Position numbers and translations under genes: made by a program. From Burkholderia ambifaria (lineage in GTDB: Bacteria > Pseudomonadota > Gammaproteobacteria > Burkholderiales > Burkholderiaceae), in assembly GCF_001443045.1 (NCBI RefSeq), contig NZ_LKPJ01000030.1, positions 1,690 to 65,689 of the forward strand: DNA of 64,000 nt, given 5' to 3'. The notes beneath the pieces were generated by a model. It was not told the origin of the DNA. It saw only the letters and a list, made by a program, of their open reading frames with translations, and made no database searches. How positions within the stretch are numbered: the first letter of the stretch is position 1; each line of letters opens with the position of its first letter. This document shows, in pieces, positions 16,880 to 25,194 of this stretch.

Positions 16880-17821
16880 ATGAGCGACAACATTTTTACC
16901 GGCACCATTCCGGCCCTGATGACTCCGTGCACCGCTGATCGTCAGCCGGATTTCGACGCGCTGGTGAAGAAGGGCAAGGAGCTGGTGGCACTCGGCATGC
17001 GTGCGGTGGTGTATTGCGGCTCGATGGGCGACTGGCCGCTGCTGACCGAAGCGCAACGCCAGGAAGGCGTCGCGCGCCTGGTCGAAGCCGGCGTGCCGAC
17101 CATCGTCGGTACCGGCGCGGTGAACTCGAAGGAAGCCGTGTCGCACGCCGCGCATGCCGCGAAGGTCGGCGCGCACGGCCTGATGGTGATCCCGCGCGTG
17201 CTGTCGCGCGGCGCGTCGCCGGCCGCACAGAAGGCACATTTCGCCGCGATCCTGAACGCGGCGCCGAACCTGCCGGCCGTGATCTACAACAGCCCGTACT
17301 ACGGCTTCGCGACCCGCGCCGACCTGTTCTTCGAACTGCGTCGCCAGCACCCGAACCTGATCGGCTTCAAGGAATTCGGCGGCGCCGCCGACATGCGCTA
17401 TGCAGCCGAGAACATCACGTCGCAGGACGACAGCGTGACGCTGATGGCCGGTGTCGACACGCAAGTGTTCCACGGCTTCGTGAACTGCGGCGCAGCAGGC
17501 GCGATCACCGGCATCGGCAACGCGCTGCCGCGCGAAGTGCTGCAACTGGTCGATCTGTGCAAGAAGGCCGCGCAAGGCGATGCAGTGGCGCGCGTGCGTG
17601 CGAAGGAACTGGAAGCGGCGCTGGCCGTGCTGTCGTCGTTCGACGAAGGCTGCGACCTGGTCCTGTTCTACAAGCACCTGATGGTGCTGAACGGCGACAA
17701 GGAATACACGCTGCACTTCAACGAAACCGATGTACTGAGCGACGCGCAGCGCAACTACGCGGAAGCGCAGTACACGCTGTTCCGCAACTGGTACGCGAAC
17801 TGGTCGAAGTCGATCGCTTGA
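16880..17821 (+). CDS. DHDPS/N-acetylneuraminate-lyase family enzyme, probable pyrroline-4-hydroxy-2-carboxylate deaminase
   Basis: 313 residues. The class I aldolase fold is shown by the Schiff-base lysine K164 in GFKEFGG and the proton-relay tyrosine Y136 in VIYNSPYYG. The stretch VVYCGSMGDWPLLTEAQR, where true DapA has GTTGE, resembles the hydroxyproline-catabolism enzyme HypD, which deaminates delta-1-pyrroline-4-hydroxy-2-carboxylate to 2-oxoglutarate semialdehyde. This assignment is from family memory. The ATG at 16880 has GAGGAAA. No epimerase, D-hydroxyproline dehydrogenase or semialdehyde dehydrogenase lies nearby, so the other steps would be elsewhere. A paralogue with another 2-keto-acid substrate is possible. 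Confidence 0.7.
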   Translation: MSDNIFTGTIPALMTPCTADRQPDFDALVKKGKELVALGMRAVVYCGSMGDWPLLTEAQRQEGVARLVEAGVPTIVGTGAVNSKEAVSHAAHAAKVGAHGLMVIPRVLSRGASPAAQKAHFAAILNAAPNLPAVIYNSPYYGFATRADLFFELRRQHPNLIGFKEFGGAADMRYAAENITSQDDSVTLMAGVDTQVFHGFVNCGAAGAITGIGNALPREVLQLVDLCKKAAQGDAVARVRAKELEAALAVLSSFDEGCDLVLFYKHLMVLNGDKEYTLHFNETDVLSDAQRNYAEAQYTLFRNWYANWSKSIA

Positions 17822-17873
17822 GCGCTCGCGCGACGCTGAGCGATACGCGGCCGTGACACGGCTGCGTGATGGC

Positions 17874-17903
17874 AAAAAGCCACGGAGCAATCCGTGGCTT
17901 TTT
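17874..17903. terminator. bidirectional rho-independent terminator
   Basis: A perfect 13-bp stem AAAAAGCCACGGA/TCCGTGGCTTTTT with a GCAA tetraloop lies between two convergent genes. It has T-runs on both strands, so it serves both the DHDPS-like gene and the aromatic-acid transporter. Confidence 0.9.
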
Positions 17904-17937
17904 CTTTTCCGCGCACACTCGGCAGGCGCCTGCCGAA

Positions 17938-19311
17938 TCAGTGTTGCTGCACGGCCGCCCCGGTCGCGCGCTCCTGTTCGGTGATCTCCGTGCGGCGATG
18001 GCCGATCGCGTACAACGCACCGGCCGCGGCGAGCGCCGGCACCGCAAGCAGGCTGAACACATCGCCGAAGCGCCAGCCGAGCCCCATCAGCATCGCGCCG
18101 GCGAACGCGCCGGCCACGCCGCCGATTCGTCCGATGCCGAGCATCCAGGCCACGCCCGTTGCACGGCAATGCGTCGGATACAGGCTCGCCGCATAGGCCG
18201 ACATCGACGTCACCGCGCTCGTCACCACGGTACCGCATAGGAAGATCAGCGTGCCGAGCCACGCGGCGTGTCCGATCGTGCGGCTCACCACCAGCACCAG
18301 CAGCGCCGCCACGACATACGCGAGCACGATCGTCCGGTTCGGATTGAAGCGATCCATCAGCCACCCGACACCGAGATTGCCGAGCACGCCGCCCAGCGGG
18401 AACAACGACGTCATCAGCGCGCCGCCTTCGGCGCTGAAGCCCGCGTCGCGAAACAGCGTCGGCATCCAGTTGGTCAGCAGGTAATAGATCAGCAGTCCCA
18501 TGAAGTAGGCCACCCACAGCATCAGCGTGCGCGAACGAAACTGCGCGGACAGCACCTGCGCGAGCGCGGACGTCCCACCCGCTTGAGCGCGCGCGCCGGC
18601 GGCCGCGAACGTGCAGTCGTCGAAGCGCTCGCGCGGTGCAATCCGCGCAAGGATTCGTACGACGCGCGCATGCGTGCCCGGCCGTGCCGCGAGATACTGC
18701 GCGGACTCCGGCAGCAGCATCACGAGCGCGACCGCCAGCACGATCGGCCCGATGCCGCCCGCGGTCAGCACGCTTTGCCAGCCGAAATGGGGAATCAGCC
18801 ATGCCGACGTGACGCCGCCCACCGCGAGCCCGCATGAGAAGCCGCAGAACATCGCGTTGACGGCCACGCCGCGGATCCGGGCGGGCGCATATTCCGACAT
18901 CAGCGTGACGGCGTTCGGCATCGCAGCGCCAAGGCCGAGCCCGGTCAGGAAGCGAAATGCGGTCAAAGCCTCGATCGACTGCGCATGCGCGGACACCATG
19001 CTCCACGCGCCGAAGCAGGCCACCGACAGCACGAGCACCGTCTTGCGGCCGAGCCGGTCCGCGCAGGGGCCGGCGGCGAGCGCGCCGATACCGAGCCCGG
19101 CCAGCGCCGCGCTCATCACCGGGCCGAGCGCGCTGCGCGCGATGCCCCAGTCGTGCGTCAGCGCGGGCGCGATGAAGCCGATCGCGGCCGTGTCGTAGCC
19201 GTCGGCGGCCACGACCAGAAAGCACAGGATCAGGATCAGCCACTGGCAGGGGGAAAAGCGCTCGCCGTCGATGAACGACTGCACGTCGAGCGTACGCGTT
19301 TGGGTTTTCAT
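17938..19311 (-). CDS. aromatic acid:H+ symporter (AAHS-type MFS transporter)
   Basis: 457 residues with twelve helices. The AAHS signature DGYDTAAIGFIAPAL in helix 1 includes the aspartate pair needed for aromatic-acid uptake in PcaK-like proteins, and GPCADRLGRKTVLV is the 2-3 loop. Relatives move 4-hydroxybenzoate, protocatechuate, benzoate or similar acids. The ATG at 19311 has AAGGAGA. It is the last gene of the operon with the SDR, KstD-like and NIPSNAP-like genes and fits import of their cyclic-acid substrate. Confidence 0.9.
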   Translation of the reverse strand: MKTQTRTLDVQSFIDGERFSPCQWLILILCFLVVAADGYDTAAIGFIAPALTHDWGIARSALGPVMSAALAGLGIGALAAGPCADRLGRKTVLVLSVACFGAWSMVSAHAQSIEALTAFRFLTGLGLGAAMPNAVTLMSEYAPARIRGVAVNAMFCGFSCGLAVGGVTSAWLIPHFGWQSVLTAGGIGPIVLAVALVMLLPESAQYLAARPGTHARVVRILARIAPRERFDDCTFAAAGARAQAGGTSALAQVLSAQFRSRTLMLWVAYFMGLLIYYLLTNWMPTLFRDAGFSAEGGALMTSLFPLGGVLGNLGVGWLMDRFNPNRTIVLAYVVAALLVLVVSRTIGHAAWLGTLIFLCGTVVTSAVTSMSAYAASLYPTHCRATGVAWMLGIGRIGGVAGAFAGAMLMGLGWRFGDVFSLLAVPALAAAGALYAIGHRRTEITEQERATGAAVQQH

Positions 19312-19421
19312 CTTGTGTCTCCTTCGGTCCGGGCGCACGACAGCGCTGATGCGCCGCATGCGCGCGGACATCTCCATGGTCATGTTTCGTTGCAGGTCCG
19401 GTGCCGGATGCGCGGCACCGG

Positions 19422-19613
19422 TCAGCCGGGCGGTGAATCCGCCGCGCCGCAGGCCAGCCAGCCGCCATCGACGTTCAGCACGGTACCGGTGACGTAGCTC
19501 GCCGCATCCGATGCGAGGAATGCGATCGCGGACGCGATCTCGTCCGGCTCGGCGAGGCGGCCGAGCGGCGTGCGGCGTTCGATCGCCGCCCTTGCCGCAC
19601 GTGTGTCGTTCAT
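19422..19613 (-). pseudogene. C-terminal remnant of a short-chain dehydrogenase
   Basis: 63 codons from ATG 19613 to stop. The sequence RTPLGRLAEPDEIASAIAFL, then SYVTGTVLNVDGGW, is the classic C-terminal end of an SDR. The Rossmann motif, NNAG and YxxxK are all absent. The upstream 180 or so codons were deleted, leaving an open frame (MNDTRAARAAIERRTP). It sits between the NIPSNAP-like gene and the transporter, so the operon once encoded a second SDR. Confidence 0.8.
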
Positions 19614-19641
19614 GTCGTGTTCCGATTTCATCGTCATGCGC

Positions 19642-19983
19642 TCAACGCGTCAGATACGCAAGGCTCGGGAACTCGACACGGCGGACGATGCGGCTCTCCT
19701 GCGCGACGATCAGATGGCCGGACGCCTGCAGATACGCGGGCCAGTCCGGATCGGCATCGCGCGCGGTGCGCCGCGCGTCGTAGTCGGCGATGCTGTCGTA
19801 GCCCCACAGATGGACGACCTGGTTCAGTGCGCCGATGTCGCTCATGTAGAAGCCGACCGGCGCACCGAGATACTTCACCTGGATCGGCATCGCGAGCCGG
19901 TCGAAGATCTCGATGAACTCCGCCATGCCGCGCGGGCGGATCGTATAGATGCGATGGTCGATGAATGCTTTCGAGGGTGTCAT
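19642..19983 (-). CDS. NIPSNAP-family (dimeric alpha+beta barrel) protein
   Basis: 113 residues. The pattern IYTIRPRGMAEFIEIFDRLA, VGFYMSDIGALNQVVHLWGY and the DADPDW segment match NIPSNAP domains, a ferredoxin-like fold often encoded beside oxygenases or dehydrogenases of cyclic compounds, with unclear biochemical role. The ATG at 19983 follows GGAG, 14 nt after the flavoprotein stop. It is in the same operon. Confidence 0.85.
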   Translation of the reverse strand: MTPSKAFIDHRIYTIRPRGMAEFIEIFDRLAMPIQVKYLGAPVGFYMSDIGALNQVVHLWGYDSIADYDARRTARDADPDWPAYLQASGHLIVAQESRIVRRVEFPSLAYLTR

Positions 19984-19997
19984 GGTCTGCTCCAGGT

Positions 19998-21782
19998 TCA
20001 CGCGGTCGCGCGTGTGTCGACGGGCTGCGCGACGGCGGCGGGCGGTGCCGCTTCGGTGAGGTCGGCCTGGTCGGCAAGACCCGCGATATGGCGCGCGCTC
20101 AGGTAGCCGAACGTCATGATCGGGCCGAGCGTGATCCCCGCGCCCGGGTAGTTGCCGCCCATGATGCTGGCGCGATCGTTGCCGACCGCATACAGGCCGG
20201 CGATCGGCCGGTCGTCGGCGGCCAGCACCTGCCCGACCGCGTTGGTCCGGATTCCGTCGAAGGTGCCGAGATCGCCCATCACGACCTTCAGCGCGTAATA
20301 CGGCCCGTCGCCGAGCGGTGCCACGCACGGATTCGGACGATGGTCGGCATCGCCGAGATAGCGGTTGAACGACGTCGTGCCGCGGCCGAATTCGGGATCC
20401 TCGCCGCGCGCGGCGTCGTGGTTGTAGCGCCGCACGGTCGCCTCCAGGTTCGCCGCATCGATGCCGGCCCGCTGCGCGAGTTCCGCCAGCGTGCGGCCCT
20501 GCACGAGATAGCCGTTGCGCAACAGCGGCCCGAGCGGCACGGGCGCGGGCTTCGCGAAGCCGAGCCCGTATTTGCGGATCGTCGCGTGGTCGCACACCAG
20601 CCACATCGCCGTCTCGGTGTCGTCGCGGCAGGCCGCGATCATCGCGGCGCCGACGTCGTGATACGAATTCGATTCGTTCGTGAAGCGCATGCCGCGACGG
20701 GTCACGCCGATGACGCCCGGCTTGTAGCGATCGAGCAGATGCGGGAACACGCCGAAGCGGCCGTCGCCGAGCGGCACGCGCGACACGGGCATCCATGCGG
20801 CCGGTTGCGGATAGCGAATCTCCACGCGGCCGCCAGCCCGTTCGGCGAGTGCCGCACCATCGCCGGTGTTGCCGGTCGGGACCGGCGACACATGCTCGCC
20901 GCCGCGCGCAACGTGCGGGTACGCGCGCGCAATTCGCGCGACGTCGTGCGAGAAGCCACCGCTCGCCAGCACGACCGCGCGACGCGCGGTAATGCGATAC
21001 GTCGAGCCGTCCACCCCGACCGTCGCGCCGACGATGCATGCGCCTTCCGTGACGAGCTCGCGCGCGGGCGTGCTGGTCAGGATCGGAATCCCGAGATCCA
21101 GCGCGGACTTCGCGAGCCGTGCGGCCAGCGCGTTGCCGCTCGTGACCTGCACGCCGCGCCGGTACAGCGCGAGATCCTTCAGATGCGCGGCAAGTCGCTT
21201 CGTCACGTACCACGCCGACTTGAGCGAGCGCGTCGCGTTGAAGAAGTGCTTCAGGTCCGCATTGGACGAATTGAACATCATCCCGATGAACGTGATCGTC
21301 TTCAACGGCGGACGCAGGCGCTCGAGATCGCGCCCGAGCCGCCGCGCATCGTAAGGCTCTGCAACGACCGAACGGCCGATATCGACCCCGCCCGGCACGT
21401 TCGGGTGATAGTCGGGATACAGCGTCGGGACGAATTTCACGTCGGTTTCGCGCTCGAAGAAGTCGAGCATGCGCGGGCCGTGCTCGAGGAAGGCCTCGAT
21501 CGCGGCGGCGTCGTGGAACGCGCCTGTTTCGCCGCGCAGATACGTGCGCGCCGCATCGCGCGTATCCCGCACGCCGTTCGCGCTCGCATGGCGATTGCCG
21601 GGTATCCACAGCACGCCGCCGGAAAACGCAGTCGTGCCGCCAAAGCATGCTTCCTTCTCGACGACGATCACATCGAGGCCGGCCTTGCGCGCGGTAATCG
21701 CAGTGGACAGGCCGCCCGCTCCCGATCCGATCACAAGCAGATCGCACGTAACGTGCGTCGAACGCTGCCGATCGTTCATCAT
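19998..21782 (-). CDS. KstD-like FAD-dependent dehydrogenase/desaturase
   Basis: 594 residues. The N-terminal FAD-binding GSGAGGLSTAITARKAGLDV and GGTTAFSGGVLWIPGN, and the C-terminal GLYAVGNDRASIMGGNYPGA, are those of 3-ketosteroid-delta-1-dehydrogenase and relatives, including the tyrosine-containing NYPGAGITLGP that corresponds to the active-site loop. NESNSYHDVG is the usual capping-domain motif. The family removes hydrogens next to a ring ketone, giving a conjugated enone or, in 4-oxocyclohexanecarboxylate desaturases, an aromatic ring. Nearby pobA favours the second role. GGAGG precedes the ATG pair at 21782. Confidence 0.82.
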   Translation of the reverse strand: MMNDRQRSTHVTCDLLVIGSGAGGLSTAITARKAGLDVIVVEKEACFGGTTAFSGGVLWIPGNRHASANGVRDTRDAARTYLRGETGAFHDAAAIEAFLEHGPRMLDFFERETDVKFVPTLYPDYHPNVPGGVDIGRSVVAEPYDARRLGRDLERLRPPLKTITFIGMMFNSSNADLKHFFNATRSLKSAWYVTKRLAAHLKDLALYRRGVQVTSGNALAARLAKSALDLGIPILTSTPARELVTEGACIVGATVGVDGSTYRITARRAVVLASGGFSHDVARIARAYPHVARGGEHVSPVPTGNTGDGAALAERAGGRVEIRYPQPAAWMPVSRVPLGDGRFGVFPHLLDRYKPGVIGVTRRGMRFTNESNSYHDVGAAMIAACRDDTETAMWLVCDHATIRKYGLGFAKPAPVPLGPLLRNGYLVQGRTLAELAQRAGIDAANLEATVRRYNHDAARGEDPEFGRGTTSFNRYLGDADHRPNPCVAPLGDGPYYALKVVMGDLGTFDGIRTNAVGQVLAADDRPIAGLYAVGNDRASIMGGNYPGAGITLGPIMTFGYLSARHIAGLADQADLTEAAPPAAVAQPVDTRATA

Positions 21783-21864
21783 GTCTTCCTCCGTTTATGG
21801 AATAGCCGCGCGGCCGCATCGCCAGACGCGGCGTGCCTGCATGCAGCGCGGCAATGTCGTTGAA

Positions 21865-22701
21865 TCAGCTGGCGCCGGCACCGGCCTCGTAACCCGGCCG
21901 CGGCACGAGATCCATCAGCATCGCGTCGAGGCCGCCGTCGACCACCAGTTCCGCGCCGTTCACATACGCGGCACGCGGACTGGCGAGAAAGGCGACGACG
22001 TTCGCGATGTCGTCGGGACGGCCGATGCGTCGGCTCGCGGTCATCGCGCTGCGCCGCGCCTCGATGTCGCCGCTTGCGTAGAACGACTCGGACAGCGGCG
22101 TGCGGATCATCCCGGGGCACACGGTATTGCTGCGGATGCCGCGCGGCCCCCACTCCGCCGCCAGTTGCCGCGCGAGCATCGCAACCGCCGCCTTGCTCGC
22201 GCTGTACGCTCCGCTATGCGTCTGCGGGTAGCGAGCCGCGATCGACGCGACATGCACCAGCGAGCCCGAGCCGCGCGCGAGCATCGCGCGCCCGAACGCT
22301 TGCGAACACAGCATGTAGCCCGTGAGATTGACCTGCAGCATCGCGTTCCATGCGTCGAGGCCGATAGTCTCGATGCCGCCCGCACGCAACAGGCCCGCGT
22401 TGTTCACGAGCACGTCGACGGGGCCGAGATCGCGCTCCACTCGCTCGGCGGCCTGGGTCACGCTGGCGGCGTCGCCGATATCGCACCCGATTGCGATGAC
22501 GTCGCCGCCAGTCGTGCGCAGCCGCTCGGCGAGCGCGATGGTCTTGTCGGCGTCGCGGTCGAGCAGTGCGACCCGCGCGCCGGCCGCCACGAACGCTTCC
22601 ACGATCGACGTGCCGATGCCGCCCGCCGCCCCCGTCACGACACACACCTGCCCGTCGAGACGAAGCCAGTCCTGCTGGTGATGGTCTGCTTGCGATAACA
22701 T
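21865..22701 (-). CDS. short-chain dehydrogenase/reductase
   Basis: 278 residues of the classical SDR type: TGAAGGIGTS near residue 23 for NAD(P) binding, NNAG near residue 99, the catalytic serine in VASIAARYP and the YSASK tetrad tyrosine/lysine, ending with NGAELVVDGG. The aspartate in LLDRDA after the second strand points to NAD. It is the first gene of the operon with the KstD-like gene and would oxidise a ring hydroxyl to the ketone that the flavoprotein then desaturates (inference). AAGGA precedes the ATG at 22701. Confidence 0.88.
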   Translation of the reverse strand: MLSQADHHQQDWLRLDGQVCVVTGAAGGIGTSIVEAFVAAGARVALLDRDADKTIALAERLRTTGGDVIAIGCDIGDAASVTQAAERVERDLGPVDVLVNNAGLLRAGGIETIGLDAWNAMLQVNLTGYMLCSQAFGRAMLARGSGSLVHVASIAARYPQTHSGAYSASKAAVAMLARQLAAEWGPRGIRSNTVCPGMIRTPLSESFYASGDIEARRSAMTASRRIGRPDDIANVVAFLASPRAAYVNGAELVVDGGLDAMLMDLVPRPGYEAGAGAS

Positions 22702-22804
22702 TAGGTATCCTTTTGAAATAGGCTGGAAATGTCCGGCTCGATCCGGCACATGCTGCCCGAACGTCGCGCGATGTATTGACTGCGAGCGCTACGTCGATGG
22801 GAAA

Positions 22805-22860
22805 AGTATAGAAGCGCGCATCGCGCGAAAATTGGACAAACGCCGCAAGCAACAGGACAA
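22805..22860 (-). promoter_or_regulatory. SDR operon promoter with tandem AraC-type half-sites
   Basis: On the minus strand a -10 box TATACT (22805-22810) has a poor -35 (AATTTT, 22828-22833). Directly upstream lie two GGACAA direct repeats (22834-22839 and 22855-22860, plus-strand reading) exactly 21 bp apart, two helical turns. Tandem half-sites abutting the -35 are the usual class II AraC/XylS activator layout. The distal repeat is 25 nt from the divergent araC start. Confidence 0.6.
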
Positions 22861-22884
22861 TTTGTACACAGGAGGCCGCGCGGC

Positions 22885-23784
22885 ATGAGGAGAATCCCTA
22901 ACTACGATCTGTATGGCGAATCGGCTCGTCCGCCTTGGTACGACGCGTTCAACTTCGAATGGATTCCGGAGCGCAGCCGGCCGAACGACTGGCATATCGC
23001 CGCGCACCGTCACGATGCGCTATTGCAGATTTTGTACATCCGGGGCGGGCACGGGCACGTCGTGATCGAGAGCGAGAAGCACACGTTCACGCCGCCGTGC
23101 CTCGTGCTGCTGCCCGCACAGACGGTCCATGCGTTCGAGTTCTCGCCGCAGATCGACGGTCTCGTGATCACGGTCGTGCAGCGGGCGCTGGAAACGCTGG
23201 TCAAGACGGCCGCGCCGGGCGCGCTGTCGATCCTGCACCGTGCGGCGGTGATTCCGGTCAAGGGGTCGGACGCGAGCGTGTCGATGCTGATGCCGCTGTT
23301 CGCGTTGCTCGAACAGGAATTTCGCAGCACGTCACGCGGCCGCGGCGCGGCCGGGATGGCGCTGCTGGTGGCGCTGGTCGTTCACGTCGCACGCGTGAGC
23401 GATCTCGCGGCGGCACCGTCGCATGCCGGCACCGACCGGCGCGGCACGTTGCTGCGGCGTTTTCGCGAGCTGATCGACACGCATTTTCGCGAACATCGAC
23501 CGGTGGAATTCTATGCGGACCGGCTCGGCGTGACAGCCGCGCAGCTTGCGCGCGTCTGCCGGGAGGAGTTGGGGATCTCGACGACGGCGGTCGTCAATGC
23601 GCATCTGATTCGCGAAGCGCAGCGCGATCTCGTTTATTCGAACCTGAGCGTGAAGCAGATCGCGCACGAGATGGGCTTTGCGGACAGCGCGTATTTCAGC
23701 CGTTATTTCCGCAAGCAGACCGGCCAGACGCCGGGCGAGTTCCGGGAATCGGCCCATCGCGACCTGATGCCGGGCCCGTCGTAA
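22885..23784 (+). CDS. AraC-family regulator, PobR/HpaA-like
   Basis: 299 residues. The start RIPNYDLYGESARPPWYDAF and the cupin part HIAAHRHDALLQILYIRGG with PAQTVHAFEF resemble regulators of 4-hydroxybenzoate and 4-hydroxyphenylacetate genes. The two C-terminal helix-turn-helices (about 205-290) include FYADRLGVTAAQLARVCREE and VKQIAHEMGFADSAYFSRYF. It is divergent from the SDR-KstD operon, with tandem half-sites in between, and convergent with pobA. It probably activates the operon, pobA or both with an aromatic or hydroaromatic acid as effector. Confidence 0.85.
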   Translation: MRRIPNYDLYGESARPPWYDAFNFEWIPERSRPNDWHIAAHRHDALLQILYIRGGHGHVVIESEKHTFTPPCLVLLPAQTVHAFEFSPQIDGLVITVVQRALETLVKTAAPGALSILHRAAVIPVKGSDASVSMLMPLFALLEQEFRSTSRGRGAAGMALLVALVVHVARVSDLAAAPSHAGTDRRGTLLRRFRELIDTHFREHRPVEFYADRLGVTAAQLARVCREELGISTTAVVNAHLIREAQRDLVYSNLSVKQIAHEMGFADSAYFSRYFRKQTGQTPGEFRESAHRDLMPGPS

Positions 23785-23875
23785 ACAGAGAGCGCAGCGA
23801 GAGCCGTTTCGCACGGCGGAGCCGGTCGCGGCGCATCGACGCCGCGACCGGGAGAGCCGACTCCGTCGCTCGGTG

Positions 23876-25048
23876 TCAGACCGCGACGGCGCCGACGTAG
23901 TTTTCGGCCATCGCCATCGCCGCCGGGCGCGACGTCGTCACGTGCTCGAGCTCCGCGACCTGCAGACGCTGCTCGAACGGCGACGCGTCGTCGAGTCGGT
24001 GCATCATGCGCGTCATCCAGTACGAGAAGTGTTCGGCGCGCCAGATCCGGCGCAGCGCGGTTTCGCTGTACGCGTCGAGCAGGTCGGTGCGGTCTTCGTC
24101 ATAGAACGCCTGCAACGCGGACGTCAGGATGCGCACGTCCGACACGGCCAGGTTGAGGCCCTTCGCGCCGGTCGGCGGCACGATATGCGCGGCATCGCCG
24201 GCGAGGAACAGGCGGCCGTGCTGCATCGTCGTGGACACGAAGCTGCGCATGCCGACGATGTTCTTCTGGAAGATCCGCCCTTCCACGACCTGCTGGCCGT
24301 CGGCGGAGTCGACGCGCGCATGCATCTCCGCCCAGATGCGATCGTCGGACCAGTGGTCGACCGAATCCTTCGGGTCGCACTGGAAATACATGCGCTGCAC
24401 GTTCGGCGAGCGCGTGCTGACGAGCGCGAAGCCGCGTTCGTGGCGCGCATAGATCAGTTCGTCCGACGACGGCGGCGCTTCGACGAGGATGCCGAACCAG
24501 CCGAACGGAAAGACCCGCTCGTAGTCCTGCCGCAATGCGGCGGGGATCATCGTGCGCGACACGCCCTGCGAGCCGTCGCAGCCGATCACGAAATCGCAGT
24601 CGAGCGTCTGTTCGACGCCGTCGTGCACGAAGCGGATCGACGGCGCGTCGGTATCGATACCGGAAATCGTCGTCCCGGACACGTTGAAGTACAGCGCACC
24701 GCCGGCCGCGACGCGCGCGGCCACGAGATCCTTCAGCACCTCGTGCTGCGCGTAGACGGTAATCGCCTTGCCGGTCAGCTCGGTCAGGTCGATGCGGCGG
24801 CGCTTGCCTTCGAACGCCAGCTCGAAGCCGTGATGCAGCGCGCCTTCCGCCTTCATCCGGTCGCCGACGCCCGATTCGGTCAGCACGTCCATCGTGCCCT
24901 GTTCGAGCACGCCGGCGCGAATGGTGGATTCGATCTGTTCGCGTCCGCGCGTCTCGAGGACGACCGACTCGATGCCGCGCAGATGAAGAAGATGGGAAAG
25001 CAGCAGGCCCGCGGGCCCTGCGCCGATGATGCCGACTTGCGTACGCAT
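23876..25048 (-). CDS. pobA: 4-hydroxybenzoate 3-monooxygenase
   Basis: 390 residues, aligning end to end from memory with the Pseudomonas enzyme. Motifs are the FAD-binding GIIGAGPAGLLL, the DG-type FVIGCDGSQGVSR, GDAAHIVPPTGAKGLNLA for the FAD ribityl chain, the IRAGVLEQGTMDVL segment, and the C-terminal AENYVGAV containing the substrate-activating tyrosine. It hydroxylates 4-hydroxybenzoate to protocatechuate using NAD(P)H and oxygen. GGAG precedes the ATG at 25048. Downstream protocatechuate ring-cleavage genes are not in this window. Confidence 0.95.
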   Translation of the reverse strand: MRTQVGIIGAGPAGLLLSHLLHLRGIESVVLETRGREQIESTIRAGVLEQGTMDVLTESGVGDRMKAEGALHHGFELAFEGKRRRIDLTELTGKAITVYAQHEVLKDLVAARVAAGGALYFNVSGTTISGIDTDAPSIRFVHDGVEQTLDCDFVIGCDGSQGVSRTMIPAALRQDYERVFPFGWFGILVEAPPSSDELIYARHERGFALVSTRSPNVQRMYFQCDPKDSVDHWSDDRIWAEMHARVDSADGQQVVEGRIFQKNIVGMRSFVSTTMQHGRLFLAGDAAHIVPPTGAKGLNLAVSDVRILTSALQAFYDEDRTDLLDAYSETALRRIWRAEHFSYWMTRMMHRLDDASPFEQRLQVAELEHVTTSRPAAMAMAENYVGAVAV

Positions 25049-25113
25049 GAATGTCTCCGGGTGGGATTGATTTTGCGCAAGTGTGGCGGCAACGCGCGCT
25101 ATCCCGCAACGCG

Positions 25114-25126
25114 ATATCCGGAATAT
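25114..25126. promoter_or_regulatory. imperfect palindrome upstream of pobA
   Basis: ATATCCGGAATAT, near-symmetric, 66 nt before the pobA start. It could be an operator, but no GGACAA repeat like that at 22834-22860 is seen here. Confidence 0.3.
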
Positions 25127-25194
25127 GAACTATCTCGATAATGGATAAAGGCGGAACGGGCGCGTCAGGCCAGGTGCGGCGCGCACCCGCCCGG

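Noticed and set aside
16880..17821. Lysine-biosynthesis dapA
   Set aside because: The GTTGE motif of DapA is replaced by GSMGD, and the context is transport and catabolism under a GntR regulator.
19965..21863. 632-codon plus-strand frame opposite the KstD-like gene
   Set aside because: Same type of Arg/Ala/His-rich shadow; the minus-strand gene has clear FAD motifs.
23876..25048. pobA considered as salicylate or other single-component hydroxylase
   Set aside because: End-to-end pattern match with 4-hydroxybenzoate hydroxylase, including GDAAHIVPPTGAKGLN and the C-terminal ENYVG.
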